Source of the DNA: JBGMEA01 sp041447245
GTDB lineage: Bacteria > Bacillota > Clostridia > Eubacteriales > Anaerofustaceae
Direction: 5' to 3'
Assembly: GCA_041447245.1 (NCBI GenBank)
Contig: JBGMEA010000027.1
Location: 62,001 to 126,000 of the forward strand
DNA: 64,000 nucleotides
This document shows positions 1-8,725 of the stretch, one piece after another; position 1 is the stretch's first letter; each line of letters starts with the position of its first letter. The notes beneath the pieces are model-generated. The model searched no databases. It worked only from the letters and a program-made list of their open reading frames with translations, and was not told the DNA's origin. The position numbers were made by a program, and so were the translations under genes.

Positions 1-665
1 GCCTCGGGGTACTTCAACCCAATGCGGCAGTGCTGGATGTGGGCTGCGGCAGCGGCAGATACTCCCTGGCAATGGCGGATCGATGCAAGTCGGTTACCGG
101 TGTCGATCTTTCCCAAAAAATGCTGGAACTGGCATTGCGGGAAAAAGAACAACGGAACATCCGCAATGTGAATTTTATGCAAACAGATTGGCATCTTGCC
201 GATCTGACGGAAATGGAGATGGCACACCGCTATGATTTGGTGTTTGCACATATGACGCCGGCAATCCAAAGCGCGGAAACATTCGAAAAAATGAACAAAG
301 CCTGCAAAGGCACCTGCATCATGGTTAAGCCAACCAGAAGAACCGACCCGGTTTCCGATGCGGTAAGAGAGCTGGCCGATATTCCGTCTAAAAAAGAAAG
401 CGGAGAGTCCGATCTCATGTACGCGTTTGGGCTCTTATGGCAGCAGGGATACGAACCCAAAGTGGAATACCGCAAAGAAGAATGGGATATGAAAAAAACG
501 CTGGACGAAGCTTACGGGCTGTATATCAATCGAATGAAATCCTATCGGAATATCTCTGCCGACACGGAAGAGGTCCTGAAAGACTACATCCGTTCGCTCT
601 CAATCGATGGTATAGTACACGAAGTGGTCAATACCACGATTGTCACTTTATACTGGAACGTCTAA
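1..665 (+). CDS. Class I SAM-dependent methyltransferase, 5'-truncated
   Basis: The reading frame is open from the window edge (first whole codon at position 3), so the true start lies outside. The visible part begins just before motif I, LDVGCGSGRYSL, the glycine-rich S-adenosylmethionine binding loop, followed by the acidic residue of motif II in GVDLS. This is the Rossmann-fold methyltransferase core. The C-terminal half has no family signature I recognise, so the methyl acceptor is unknown. The next gene starts 190 bases downstream and has its own ribosome binding site, so co-transcription is not evident. The GTG at position 30 is internal and should not be taken as the start. Confidence 0.85.
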   Translation, partial: LGVLQPNAAVLDVGCGSGRYSLAMADRCKSVTGVDLSQKMLELALREKEQRNIRNVNFMQTDWHLADLTEMEMAHRYDLVFAHMTPAIQSAETFEKMNKACKGTCIMVKPTRRTDPVSDAVRELADIPSKKESGESDLMYAFGLLWQQGYEPKVEYRKEEWDMKKTLDEAYGLYINRMKSYRNISADTEEVLKDYIRSLSIDGIVHEVVNTTIVTLYWNV

Positions 666-852
666 ATAACCGATTAATATTAACATTTGATTTTTTGATA
701 TCAATAAGGAACGCCGCATAGTAAAGAAAGAAACGAATTCTTTCCGAATCGGTAAATTTCCTTTTATAACACTATGATATACGAACACGACTCATGAAGA
801 GCAGCGCCGAAGAATCGGCAGGTTTTTGTGAGTTGTTTTTTTGGAGAAGAAT

Positions 853-1353
853 GTGAAAATTGCAATTTTGTATTACAGCGAATCGGGAAACACCGCAAAA
901 ATGGCAGATACCATAGAAGCCGGAATCCTTTCGGTCGGGCAGATCGAAGTCAAACAAATGAACCTGAATCAAACCGACAACAAACCGATCGATGCCGATT
1001 TTGTCAATCAAAGTTCGGCGGTTCTGTTCGGAACTCCGACGTATGTGGCAAATATGTGCTGGCAGATGAAGCAGTGGTTTGACACGGATTGGAACTGCAA
1101 TCTGGCGGGAAAACTCGGAGGAGCCTTTGCGACGGCGAATGCGCCGCACGGCGGTGCGGATGTGGCCGTTCTGGGCATCATCAATCATCTGCTCGTCAAA
1201 GGTATGTTGGTCTATTCATCGGGAGCGGGATGCGGCAGACCGTTTATCCACCTCGGGCCGACCGCACTCCGGGACGAACTGGAACAAAAAGCGCCGTTAT
1301 TCAAGTTGTTCGGAAAACGAATCGCGGAAAAAGCGATTGAACTGTTTGATTAA
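853..1353 (+). CDS. Flavodoxin family protein
   Basis: This 166-residue protein has the flavodoxin fold. It starts MKIAILYYSESGNTAKMA, where SESGNT is the phosphate-binding loop for FMN. An aromatic-rich 50s/90s-loop region follows (GTPTYVANMCWQMKQWF), resembling WrbA-type and multimeric flavodoxins. The GTG at 853 is preferred because GGAG (843-846) lies six bases upstream; an in-frame TTG at 841 would overlap that site. It probably transfers electrons in the cytoplasm. It sits 29 bases before an FmdE-like gene and a metal or cofactor importer in the same direction. This suggests a redox step tied to uptake or use of that cofactor, which is an inference. Confidence 0.85.
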   Translation: MKIAILYYSESGNTAKMADTIEAGILSVGQIEVKQMNLNQTDNKPIDADFVNQSSAVLFGTPTYVANMCWQMKQWFDTDWNCNLAGKLGGAFATANAPHGGADVAVLGIINHLLVKGMLVYSSGAGCGRPFIHLGPTALRDELEQKAPLFKLFGKRIAEKAIELFD

Positions 1354-1382
1354 TCAATTTATATAAAGTGAGGTTACACAAC

Positions 1383-1916
1383 ATGAATCAACAAAAATGG
1401 GACGAATGCGTCAAATTCCACGGACACGAATGCCCCGGGCTTGCCATCGGATTCCGTGCATCGGAAATCGCAATGGAAAAAATGGGAAAACAATTTTCCG
1501 CAGATTCGGATGAGAAAATCGTCTGCGTGACGGAAAACGACGCCTGCGGTGTCGATGCCGTGCAGGCATTGACAGGGTGTACCTTGGGAAAAGGCAACCT
1601 GATTTACAAACCGAGCGGGAAAATGGCCTTCAGCTTTTTTGACCGTTCCACGGGAGAGAACATCCGCCTCGTGCTCAAACCGGGCGCAACCAAGGACATG
1701 GATCGGGAACAGTCGAAACAATTCATTCTGACCGGACCGGAAGAAGACATATTCTGGATCAAAAAACCGAATTATACTGTACCGGAAAATGCCCGACTAT
1801 TCGGTAGTGTTATCTGTGAAGTGTGCGGAGAAAGTGTCCCCGAACATAAGATCCGCATACAGGAAGGCAAACAGGTCTGCCTGGATTGTTTCAATGACTA
1901 CGACAACCGTTGGTAG
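1383..1916 (+). CDS. FmdE family protein with C-terminal zinc ribbon
   Basis: The 177-residue protein begins with an FmdE-type domain: the motif HGHECPGLAIGFR near residues 13-25, then a Cys-containing segment ENDACGVDAVQ. It ends with a small zinc ribbon of two CxxC pairs (CEVCGE and CLDC). FmdE proteins were named from a gene next to formylmethanofuran dehydrogenase. In bacteria they are widespread, often beside metal transporters, and their biochemical role is poorly defined. The start is ATG 1383 with GTGAGG about nine bases upstream; an in-frame GTG at 1368 lies inside that site. It lies between a flavodoxin and a BtuCD-type importer, so it may handle the imported metal or cofactor. Confidence 0.85.
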   Translation: MNQQKWDECVKFHGHECPGLAIGFRASEIAMEKMGKQFSADSDEKIVCVTENDACGVDAVQALTGCTLGKGNLIYKPSGKMAFSFFDRSTGENIRLVLKPGATKDMDREQSKQFILTGPEEDIFWIKKPNYTVPENARLFGSVICEVCGESVPEHKIRIQEGKQVCLDCFNDYDNRW

Positions 1917-1937
1917 AACGGCAGGAGACAGAAATTG

Positions 1938-3023
1938 ATGCGAAACAAAAAAAAACTGATTTCTCAGAACGGAGGGATCGAAGCATATCAGGCGCATACG
2001 AAACGCAAATGGCTGATCCTGTTGGCACTGATTCTGTTAGTATTCATTTTGGCAGTCTTATCCGTTAATGCAGGAGCCGCAGCGCTGAATCCGATTGAAG
2101 TGCTCAAATCCATTTTCGGTCACGGTACCGAATTATCCTCCATTGTGGTATGGAGAATCCGCATGCCGCGTGTTGTTACGGCTATCATTGCGGGAGCAGG
2201 ACTTTCGGTTGCCGGTTGCGTCATGCAGAATAATCTTCGCAACCCTCTCGCCTCCCCCTCCACACTCGGGATCTCCAACGCGGCAGCCTTCGGAGCGAAT
2301 GTCGCGATTATCCTGTTCGGAGCGGGAAGCATACAGAGCAGCAGCGCGGATACCGTAATCATCAATAATCCGTATATGGTAACGATCACTGCCTTTATCT
2401 GCGCAATGGGCGCGACGCTGATCATCATCGGACTGGCACGCCTGCGCGGATTTACCCCGGAAGCCATTGTATTGGCAGGGGTAGCACTCAGCTCCCTCTT
2501 TACGGCTGGGACAACCATCATTCAGTATTTTGCTCAGGACGTGCAGATAGCGGCTGCCGTCTTTTGGACCTTCGGCGATCTGGGACGTACGTCGTGGTCG
2601 GAAGTTTTGATTCTGTCTGTGGTTGTGCTTGGTGCCATTGCCTATTTCGTATTTCGCAGATGGGATTACAATGCACTCGACAATGGTGAAGACTGCGCGA
2701 AAAGCCTTGGGGTGAACACGCAGCGCATCCGCATGGGTGGCATGTTCATTTCTTCGATAATCACAGCAGTCGCCGTATCGTTTCTGGGCATGATCGGATT
2801 CATCGGATTGATCGGCCCTCAGATTATGCGCAGAGTGATCGGTTCGGATCATCGATTTCTCATTCCCGCATCCTGCCTTGCGGGAGCTGCATTGCTCCTT
2901 TTGTCCGACACGATCGGCAGGGTCATTATTTCTCCTGTCATTCTACCCGTCGGTGCGATCACATCATTGCTCGGCGCACCATTATTCCTATATTTATTGA
3001 TGAGAGGACACAAAAGAAAATGA
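1938..3023 (+). CDS. FecCD/BtuC-type ABC importer permease
   Basis: This is a 361-residue integral membrane protein of the BtuC/FecCD family, the permease that pairs with periplasmic or lipoprotein binding proteins for iron-siderophores, haem, cobalamin or, in the MolBC system, molybdate. Hydrophobic helices run along the whole length, consistent with about ten transmembrane segments. Family motifs include RMPRVVTAIIAGAGLSVAG near residues 70-90 and the late GFIGLIGPQIMRR segment, which contacts the ATPase. ATG 1938 follows AGGAG at 1923-1927. The stop overlaps the ATPase start (ATGA), so the two are translationally coupled. The substrate cannot be read from sequence. Confidence 0.93.
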   Translation: MRNKKKLISQNGGIEAYQAHTKRKWLILLALILLVFILAVLSVNAGAAALNPIEVLKSIFGHGTELSSIVVWRIRMPRVVTAIIAGAGLSVAGCVMQNNLRNPLASPSTLGISNAAAFGANVAIILFGAGSIQSSSADTVIINNPYMVTITAFICAMGATLIIIGLARLRGFTPEAIVLAGVALSSLFTAGTTIIQYFAQDVQIAAAVFWTFGDLGRTSWSEVLILSVVVLGAIAYFVFRRWDYNALDNGEDCAKSLGVNTQRIRMGGMFISSIITAVAVSFLGMIGFIGLIGPQIMRRVIGSDHRFLIPASCLAGAALLLLSDTIGRVIISPVILPVGAITSLLGAPLFLYLLMRGHKRK

Positions 3024-3772
3024 TTCTCACAGTAAACGATCTTTCGTTTCATTATCCTGGACACGAAGTGCTCAACAACATCGGGTTCGAAGTCGGCAAG
3101 GGCGAATGTCTCGCCATACTCGGGACAAACGGAGCAGGTAAATCGACGCTTTTGAAATGCCTCAACCGTATCAATCCGATCAAAAACGGAAGTGTAACAA
3201 TCGGAGGCACAGAGCTCAGTAACTTCGGCAGAACTTATTTGGCAAAGCGCATCGGATATGTTTCACAGTCCACTCAATTTACCAGCAGCACCGTTTTCGA
3301 TGCCGTTCTGCTCGGTAGAAAACCCTATATCAAATGGGATGTAACGCAGCAAGATCTGGACATCGTCGAATCTGTGCTTCACTCTTTGCATCTGACGGAA
3401 TTTTCCATGCGTTATGTGGATGAACTCAGCGGAGGCGAAGTGCAGAAGGTTTCGATTGCACGTGCATTGGCGCAACAGCCGGATATCCTGATGTTCGACG
3501 AACCTACCAGTAATCTCGATCTGAAGAACCAGTTGGAAGTGATTCAGATCATTAAAGAAATCGTTTCCGAAAAACAGATTTCCGCGATTGTGACAATGCA
3601 TGATCTGAATCTTGCCCTGCGGTTCGCAGACAAATACATGATGATCCGAAGCGGAAGAGTGTTTGCCGCAGGAGGATCGGAAATCATGACCACGGAAAAC
3701 ATCGCGAAAGTTTATTCGGTTGATGTTTCCATCGAATATTTCAATCAAAAGCCGGTAATTATACCGCTTTAA
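3020..3772 (+). CDS. FecE/BtuD-type ABC importer ATPase
   Basis: This 250-residue ATP-binding subunit has Walker A GTNGAGKST (about residues 35-43), a Q-loop region, the ABC signature LSGGEVQK, Walker B ILMFDEPTS and the H-loop MHDLN. It pairs with the permease just upstream, whose stop codon it overlaps by four bases, and with the lipoprotein encoded 27 bases downstream. Together these form a complete type II importer. The set resembles iron, haem and cobalamin importers, but the FmdE-like neighbour also fits a molybdate or tungstate MolBCA-type system. Confidence 0.95.
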   Translation: MILTVNDLSFHYPGHEVLNNIGFEVGKGECLAILGTNGAGKSTLLKCLNRINPIKNGSVTIGGTELSNFGRTYLAKRIGYVSQSTQFTSSTVFDAVLLGRKPYIKWDVTQQDLDIVESVLHSLHLTEFSMRYVDELSGGEVQKVSIARALAQQPDILMFDEPTSNLDLKNQLEVIQIIKEIVSEKQISAIVTMHDLNLALRFADKYMMIRSGRVFAAGGSEIMTTENIAKVYSVDVSIEYFNQKPVIIPL

Positions 3773-3799
3773 ACAGATACACTTTAAGAAGGAGAAAAC

Positions 3800-4903
3800 A
3801 TGAAGAAAAAATTTCTGAAATTATTTTCTGTATTGCTGCTTGCAATGATGCTTATTGTTGCAAGTGCAGGATGTTCAAACGGTTCATCAAACGGGGAAGT
3901 TGTTGTTACAGATTTATTGGGAAGAGAGGTGACACTCAGCAGTGATATTCAGACTGCGGTTGCCATCGGACCCGGAGCACTCCGACTCTATTGCTATGCC
4001 GGAGACACCGAAAAGTTATGCGGAATCGAACAGATTGAAATCGACAGTACACTCGGCAGAGCTTATATGATAGCCAACAGCGATCTGCAAAGCCTTCCTG
4101 TCATCGGCGCGGGCGGCCCGGCTAATTCGCCTGATGCGGAAAAATTGATTGCAGCAGCCCCGGATGTTATCTTCACGACTTATGCTTCCGATGCATCAGC
4201 GGCCGATGAACTGCAGGCTAAAACAGGAATCCCGGTTATCGCACTCAGTTATGGTTCAACAGCCCCATTCAGCGATAATTTAAATGCGTCTCTGACTTTG
4301 ATCGGTCAGGTTATGGGAACGGAGAAACAGGCAAAAACTGTGGTGAATTATCTCAATGATTGTAAAGCAGACTTGAACAAAAGAACTTCCGGCATCTCGG
4401 ACAGCGATAAACCCACAGTTTATTACGGCGCACAGAGCATGAAAGGCGCTCACGGAATCGAAAGCACTACAGGTAATTATTCCTTATTCAATGTACTCAA
4501 TACAAAAAGCGTTGTTGATACTGCCGATATCAGCGGTTATGTGATGTTGGATAAAGAACAATTACTGGAATGGAATCCCGATGTGATCTTCATCGATCTC
4601 GGCGGACTCTCGTTGGTAAAGCAAGACTATACTGGTAATCCCGGCTACTACGCTGCGCTGTCTGCATTTGAGGATGGCGAAGTATACTCTCAGCTGCCTT
4701 ACAACTATTACAGCACCAATATTGACGTTGCTTTGATTGACGCTTATTATATGGGAACGGTGCTCTATCCTGACGAATTTAAAGATGTAGATATTGCAAA
4801 GTTTGCGAATGACACATTCAAAACCATGCTCGGAACGGATCAGGATATCTATTCGGAACTGGTAGACAGTTTCGGGACTCTCGGACAACTGACATTTAAC
4901 TGA
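3800..4903 (+). CDS. ABC importer substrate-binding lipoprotein
   Basis: The protein (367 residues) begins with a lipoprotein signal peptide ending in the lipobox ASAGC, so the mature form is anchored at Cys25. The rest fits the helical-backbone TroA/BtuF-like binding-protein fold: an opening segment VTDLLGREVTLS, the hinge motif PDVIFTTY, then a second lobe. A strong site, AAGGAG, precedes ATG 3800. It completes the importer encoded immediately upstream. Ligand identity (haem, siderophore, cobamide, molybdate or tungstate) cannot be assigned. A GC-rich inverted repeat 28 bases after the stop may end the operon. Confidence 0.93.
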   Translation: MKKKFLKLFSVLLLAMMLIVASAGCSNGSSNGEVVVTDLLGREVTLSSDIQTAVAIGPGALRLYCYAGDTEKLCGIEQIEIDSTLGRAYMIANSDLQSLPVIGAGGPANSPDAEKLIAAAPDVIFTTYASDASAADELQAKTGIPVIALSYGSTAPFSDNLNASLTLIGQVMGTEKQAKTVVNYLNDCKADLNKRTSGISDSDKPTVYYGAQSMKGAHGIESTTGNYSLFNVLNTKSVVDTADISGYVMLDKEQLLEWNPDVIFIDLGGLSLVKQDYTGNPGYYAALSAFEDGEVYSQLPYNYYSTNIDVALIDAYYMGTVLYPDEFKDVDIAKFANDTFKTMLGTDQDIYSELVDSFGTLGQLTFN

Positions 4904-4931
4904 GTATATCACCCTTCTTTTTAATTTTTGC

Positions 4932-4961
4932 AGGACCTGTCATCATCTGATGGCAGGTCCT
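4932..4961 (+). terminator. Inverted repeat after the importer operon, possible terminator
   Basis: The 8-bp arms AGGACCTG (4932-4939) and CAGGTCCT (4954-4961) are perfect complements and extend inward with further pairing. No T-run follows on either strand, so intrinsic termination is only likely, not shown. The position directly after the last gene of the operon supports the reading. Confidence 0.4.
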
Positions 4962-5588
4962 AAATCATTGAAAAATTCTTAGTCGGAAAAGCTGTATCTC
5001 AGTTGCTCCGCTAAAATCCGTATGCTGATCAATCAAAGTATACGGCAATCACGAATTTCATGAGAGATATTACATGCGACTGTATTTGCTTTTGCAAATT
5101 TCTCTTCATGTTTTTTTGCATTCAGCTCTGATTTTTTCGCTGCCCCCGTATCATCGACCGACATTTATTTCTATACGCTAGAAAAAACAATTATCCGATA
5201 TTTATAATTTCATCTTTTTCTTAATTTACTGCACTGATGCTTTTTTGCTATGAGCAGGAATTTCTTACCCCTACAATACCCAAAGCCGCTGGTAATGATC
5301 GGATAAATCTATTTTAAATTAAAACACCGTCTCACACTTGACACAATCGGTGCCAGCTTTCGGTGTATTTGGTTCGATCTGAACGTCATCGACAAACAAA
5401 TTGATGCTTATTGTTACAAAAATAAACTTAAAGATGCTGTCCATGAAATGCTGAAAAAATTATTGAAAAATCCAAAAGATTACTTAGAGGAGTATCGCGT
5501 TCTTATCCAAATTGTACCACTCGAAAACATCGATAAAAAACCGTATTTGCAACAAAAAAATGGCTTGGATAAGCCATTCATTTCGAGA
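4962..5588. other. Intergenic stretch without a recognisable gene
   Basis: About 630 bases separate the importer operon from tRNA-Leu. A frame running rightwards from about 5325 stays open and carries a lysine-rich segment around an ATG at 5448. It continues through the antisense of the tRNA and matches nothing I recognise. It may be a relic, but no function can be supported. Confidence 0.4.
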
Positions 5589-5675
5589 TGGTGCCGAAGG
5601 CGGGAGTCGAACCCGCACGGTGTCGCCACCGCCGGATTTTGAGTCCGGTACGTCTGCCAATTCCATCACTTCGGC
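5589..5675 (-). tRNA. tRNA-Leu (anticodon CAA)
   Basis: Read on the minus strand, the acceptor arms GCCGAAG and CTTCGGC pair, followed by discriminator A and an encoded CCA. The T-arm GCGGGTTCGACTCCCGC is canonical. The anticodon stem CCGGA/TCCGG encloses CTCAAAA, giving anticodon CAA (UUG codons). A long variable arm, typical of leucine tRNAs, lies between the anticodon and T arms. Length is 87 bases. Confidence 0.97.
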
Positions 5676-5804
5676 AATAATTGTGCTTTCCTATCGTATC
5701 ATAAACCCTATTGTTTTGCAATAGAAAACATTTGATTTCTTCTGAAATCGGCGCATGATATCTTGCTTTTTCATATCGAATAGTGTATCATAGAAAAGCT
5801 GTAC

Positions 5805-5880
5805 GACCCATTAGCTCAGTTGGTAGAGCACCTGACTCTTAATCAGGGTGTCCAGGGTTCGAGTCCCTGATGGGTCACCA
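5805..5880 (+). tRNA. tRNA-Lys (anticodon CTT)
   Basis: The acceptor arms GACCCAT and ATGGGTC pair, with discriminator A and an encoded CCA. The anticodon stem CCTGA/TCAGG encloses CTCTTAA, giving anticodon CTT (AAG codons). The T-arm CAGGGTTCGAGTCCCTG is canonical. Total length is 76 bases. It is divergent from the tRNA-Leu gene. Confidence 0.97.
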
Positions 5881-5892
5881 TTTTTTGTCTTT

Positions 5893-5917
5893 AACCGTTA
5901 TTTTGGACGGTTTTTTT
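5893..5917 (+). terminator. Intrinsic terminator of tRNA-Lys
   Basis: A short hairpin with arms AACCGT and ACGGTT is followed by an uninterrupted T-run, starting 12 bases after the encoded CCA end. Confidence 0.8.
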
Positions 5918-6174
5918 ATTTGTCTTTCTATTTTTTGCATATAAGCATTTTTATGTGCTTGCATACCCGATTCTTCAGAGCAGCGTGCACATTCATTGCA
6001 GGCGCCTTCAACGTCCGAATAACAGATAACCAGCATTAAGGAAACCTTATATCTCTCTGTCTCTTCTTCCTATTTTTAATATTCGCCTCCATTCGATGCA
6101 ATTCCGCATAGACCCGATCCTCAACTTCCAGCTGGATTTCCATTGATTGAACAAAAATATAATTCTCAAATCAA

Positions 6175-6212
6175 AAAGAATCTGCTTCCGTATGATAGCA
6201 AGCAGATTCTTT
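6175..6212 (-). terminator. Intrinsic terminator after the corrinoid methyltransferase gene
   Basis: The arms 6175-6187 and 6200-6212 form a 13-bp perfect stem. On the minus strand the stem runs into TTTTTGATTTG, the expected U-tract for the gene ending at 6289. On the plus strand it is also followed by a T-rich stretch, so it may act both ways. Confidence 0.75.
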
Positions 6213-6288
6213 ATTTTGCAATTCACCTGTGCTCATGTTGCTCTTATTCGAAAATCTCGGCAACGCGCAGCAAGTAAGGACTTAAAAC

Positions 6289-7101
6289 TTATTTCTTCGG
6301 CTGAGTGCCATAGATGTTGTTTCTGTATCCCGCGATGTATTCCATGCAGTAATCGTCCATGCCGAGCAGTGCTTCCGTCGCATAGATCATTCCCATCATG
6401 TCTCTGTTGAGCGGGTCGAGGATTGCGCTGTCCATTCCCGCATTCATCGCCAACACCACAAATCCCTGATTCACCAGCTTTCTTGCCGGCAGGTTGAAGG
6501 AGATGTTGGATACCGCTCCCGTGATGTGGATGGTTGGGTATTCGGATTTAATGGCATGGATCACATCCGTTACCATCTTGATGCCGTCTTCCGAGGTGCA
6601 CAGCATTTCAACCAGCGGGTCGATGTGGAATCTCGAGGGATCGATGCCGTACTCTTTGGCTTTTGCCATCAGGTTTGCGAACACTTCCAGTCTTCTTTCC
6701 GCCGTCTGCGGGATGCCGTTGTCATCGTTCAGAAGTGCAACCACTTCCCATTCGGGGTTCTTTGCAAGCACCGGGAAAGCAAGGTCTGTTTTGTCCCCTT
6801 CCATACTCACGGAGTTGAACAGTCCGGGTTTGTTGCAGAACGGCATACATTCGATGCATACCTTCACGCTTGGGCTGTCTACCGCAATCGGAAGGTCTGT
6901 GACTTCCTGTACGAGGTCGATGAGCCATTTCATCGTTTCCACTTCGATGTCTTCCGACACCGATGCACAGACATCGATGTAGGTCGCTCCTGCTGCTGTC
7001 TGTGCTTTGGCCAATTCTTTGATCTTTTCTCCGTCACGTTCTGCGATTGCTTTCGCTACAGACGGGATCGATCCGTTGATTTTTTCTCCGATGATGATCA
7101 T
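6289..7101 (-). CDS. Methyltetrahydrofolate:corrinoid methyltransferase (MtgA/AcsE-like)
   Basis: This 270-residue protein is a pterin-binding TIM barrel of the DHPS-like methyltransferase group (AcsE, MtgA, MtvA). Visible marks are the start IIIGEKINGSIPSVAKAI, an early Asp in the IDVC strand, DSPS (residues about 74-77) that binds the pterin, and the Asn-rich loop AMNAGMDSAILDP near the C-terminus. Such enzymes move methyl groups between tetrahydrofolate and a corrinoid protein in one-carbon or demethylation pathways. A consensus AAGGAGG precedes ATG 7101. No corrinoid protein or substrate-specific MtxB is adjacent, so the partner is encoded elsewhere. The subtype (glycine betaine, acetyl-CoA pathway or other) cannot be fixed. 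Confidence 0.88.
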   Translation of the reverse strand: MIIIGEKINGSIPSVAKAIAERDGEKIKELAKAQTAAGATYIDVCASVSEDIEVETMKWLIDLVQEVTDLPIAVDSPSVKVCIECMPFCNKPGLFNSVSMEGDKTDLAFPVLAKNPEWEVVALLNDDNGIPQTAERRLEVFANLMAKAKEYGIDPSRFHIDPLVEMLCTSEDGIKMVTDVIHAIKSEYPTIHITGAVSNISFNLPARKLVNQGFVVLAMNAGMDSAILDPLNRDMMGMIYATEALLGMDDYCMEYIAGYRNNIYGTQPKK

Positions 7102-7870
7102 GTGTATTCCTCCTTAAAGATCATGTAAATATGAATATTGACATATAATCGTTGCGCGTTGCATAGCGCGCTTTCAACTTACAGATTCACAAAAAATTTT
7201 TTGCCCTGCAATAAGGCAGGATTTGATATCCTACTATTTATATAAAAACAAATAAAAAACGCTGTATTTCAATATTGTCTTATCACATTACCCAATAAAA
7301 AATTTATCATGTTAATGAATAATTGTCAATATATAGTTGTTCTTCGCTTATTGCTACCCATTAAAACAATAGAAACTATTCACATTTTAGCACATTCCGA
7401 TGAAGACACATAGAAAAGTTACTTTTATTAAGTTGTCTGCATTGGATAATTTCTATTTAATCCGAGCAACTATATTTTCTTCATCAGCAAAACTCCTTTT
7501 TTTGAATCCCTCAGATCATATGTATGCTCGGCGATATATATGATTTGGAACATTGCGGAAGGCGATGACAGAATCTTCATCTGTAAGTTGTTTTTCATCA
7601 TACCGGCCGTGTTGGTCGCTTACGCTGTGATATGGATTAAATTTGTCAAGAAAATGTCACTGTTCAAAGCATCTGACATGAATGAAATGAACCAATATGC
7701 CCGAACTAGAGAAGAATGAAAAAATGCGGCTGGTGCAACAATTGGACGCTGCAGATTAAGCTATGCTCTTACACTAACCTGCAATGAGGGAAAAAATCTG
7801 TCGCACAATGCAAGCAGCCTTTTTTCTTTCCAACTTGTTCGGGGAATAATATTTCGGACATCCTATCATA
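7102..7870. other. AT-rich intergenic region with hairpins and one small ORF
   Basis: Some 770 bases lie between the corrinoid methyltransferase and tcdA. Near the methyltransferase start (about 7160-7230) there are two short inverted repeats on the minus strand, one with GCGCGC arms and one with CCTGC arms. They could lie in its 5' leader, but they match no riboswitch consensus that I recognise. The rest is AT-rich apart from a 59-codon open frame at 7540-7719. Confidence 0.4.
7540..7719 (+). CDS. Possible 59-residue single-span membrane protein
   Basis: An ATG-initiated frame encodes a short acidic N-terminus, one clear hydrophobic segment (about residues 18-36, core FFIIPAVLVAYAVIWI), a basic stop-transfer KFVKK and a polar tail. 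The topology looks like a real single-pass protein, and the frame is open upstream of the ATG too. No Shine-Dalgarno sequence precedes the ATG and no homologue comes to mind. It could be a gene remnant or chance. Confidence 0.25.
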   Translation: MIWNIAEGDDRIFICKLFFIIPAVLVAYAVIWIKFVKKMSLFKASDMNEMNQYARTREE

Positions 7871-8620
7871 TTACTTAAGAAAACGGGAGTACCCAATCAA
7901 ATCCTTCACCACTTCGGATGCCAGCACCAATCCTGCTACGGATGTCACAAACGATATACTCCCCGGTGTCTGGCGTTTTCCGTGAACCATCGGTTCGCCG
8001 TTGCATGTTTCGGATTCTTTTTTCTCCAGCGGCTTGATCGGTATTTCTTTTGAATAAACAACTTTCAGTTGGCTGATCCCTCTCGCCTTCAGTTCCCTTC
8101 GCATCACTTTCGCCAATGGACAAACGCTGGTTTTGCTGATATCGGACACTTCGAATTTCGTCGGGTCAAGTTTATTGCCTGCGCCCATCGCACTGATAAT
8201 CGGTTTTCCTGATTTTTTGGCATGTTCGATCAGCGTAAGCTTCGAAGAAACCGTATCGATCGCGTCAATGATATAATCATAACGATTCAGGTCCACTGCG
8301 TCCGACGTTTCTTCAGAGTAAAAGCAGTCACAGACGGAAACATTGCACTTCGGATTGATATCCAGGATACGATCCCGCATGACCTCGGTTTTTTTCTTTC
8401 CCATAGTGGAATGCAGTGCAACAAGCTGACGGTTGATGTTGCTGATGCAGACGCGATCATCGTCAACGAGCAAAATCGTACCGATTCCGCACCGCGCCAA
8501 AGCCTCGGCGGCAAACGATCCGACTCCGCCCACACCGAAAACGGCAACAGCCGAATTCGAGAGCAAATCGACCGCATCTTTTCCGATCAATAATTCCGTA
8601 CGGGAAAATTCATAAGTCAT
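7871..8620 (-). CDS. tcdA: tRNA threonylcarbamoyladenosine dehydratase (ThiF/E1-like)
   Basis: The 249-residue protein is a ThiF/MoeB-type adenylating enzyme. It has the nucleotide loop FGVGGVGSFAAEALAR (about residues 30-45), the DDDRVCISNINRQ segment after it, and DYIIDAIDTV. The length and opening TYEFSRTELLIGKDA match TcdA (CsdL, YgdL), which cyclises t6A at position 37 of tRNAs using ATP. ATG 8620 follows AAAGGA; an in-frame extension to 8689 has no such site. A terminator separates it from cysK upstream. TcdA is often linked to cysteine desulfurases in other genomes; the one here is 49 kb away. Confidence 0.88.
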   Translation of the reverse strand: MTYEFSRTELLIGKDAVDLLSNSAVAVFGVGGVGSFAAEALARCGIGTILLVDDDRVCISNINRQLVALHSTMGKKKTEVMRDRILDINPKCNVSVCDCFYSEETSDAVDLNRYDYIIDAIDTVSSKLTLIEHAKKSGKPIISAMGAGNKLDPTKFEVSDISKTSVCPLAKVMRRELKARGISQLKVVYSKEIPIKPLEKKESETCNGEPMVHGKRQTPGSISFVTSVAGLVLASEVVKDLIGYSRFLK

Positions 8621-8691
8621 CAGAAAATCCTTTCCTATCGAGAGTAGTATAAGATTATCATACACGTTTTCTGATCCTGATGCAAACAAAG

Positions 8692-8718
8692 AAAAGACGG
8701 TAAATACAACCGCCTTTT
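8692..8718 (-). terminator. Intrinsic terminator between cysK and tcdA
   Basis: On the minus strand, 10-bp arms AAAAGGCGGT and ACCGTCTTTT (one G-T pair) form a stem followed by CTTTG. It starts eight bases after the cysK stop. Confidence 0.7.
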
Positions 8719-8725
8719 CAATGAT

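Noticed and set aside
5448..5642. 64-codon plus-strand frame ending inside tRNA-Leu
   Set aside because: Its last third is antisense to a clear tRNA and it has no recognised family. It is kept only as a comment on the intergenic region.
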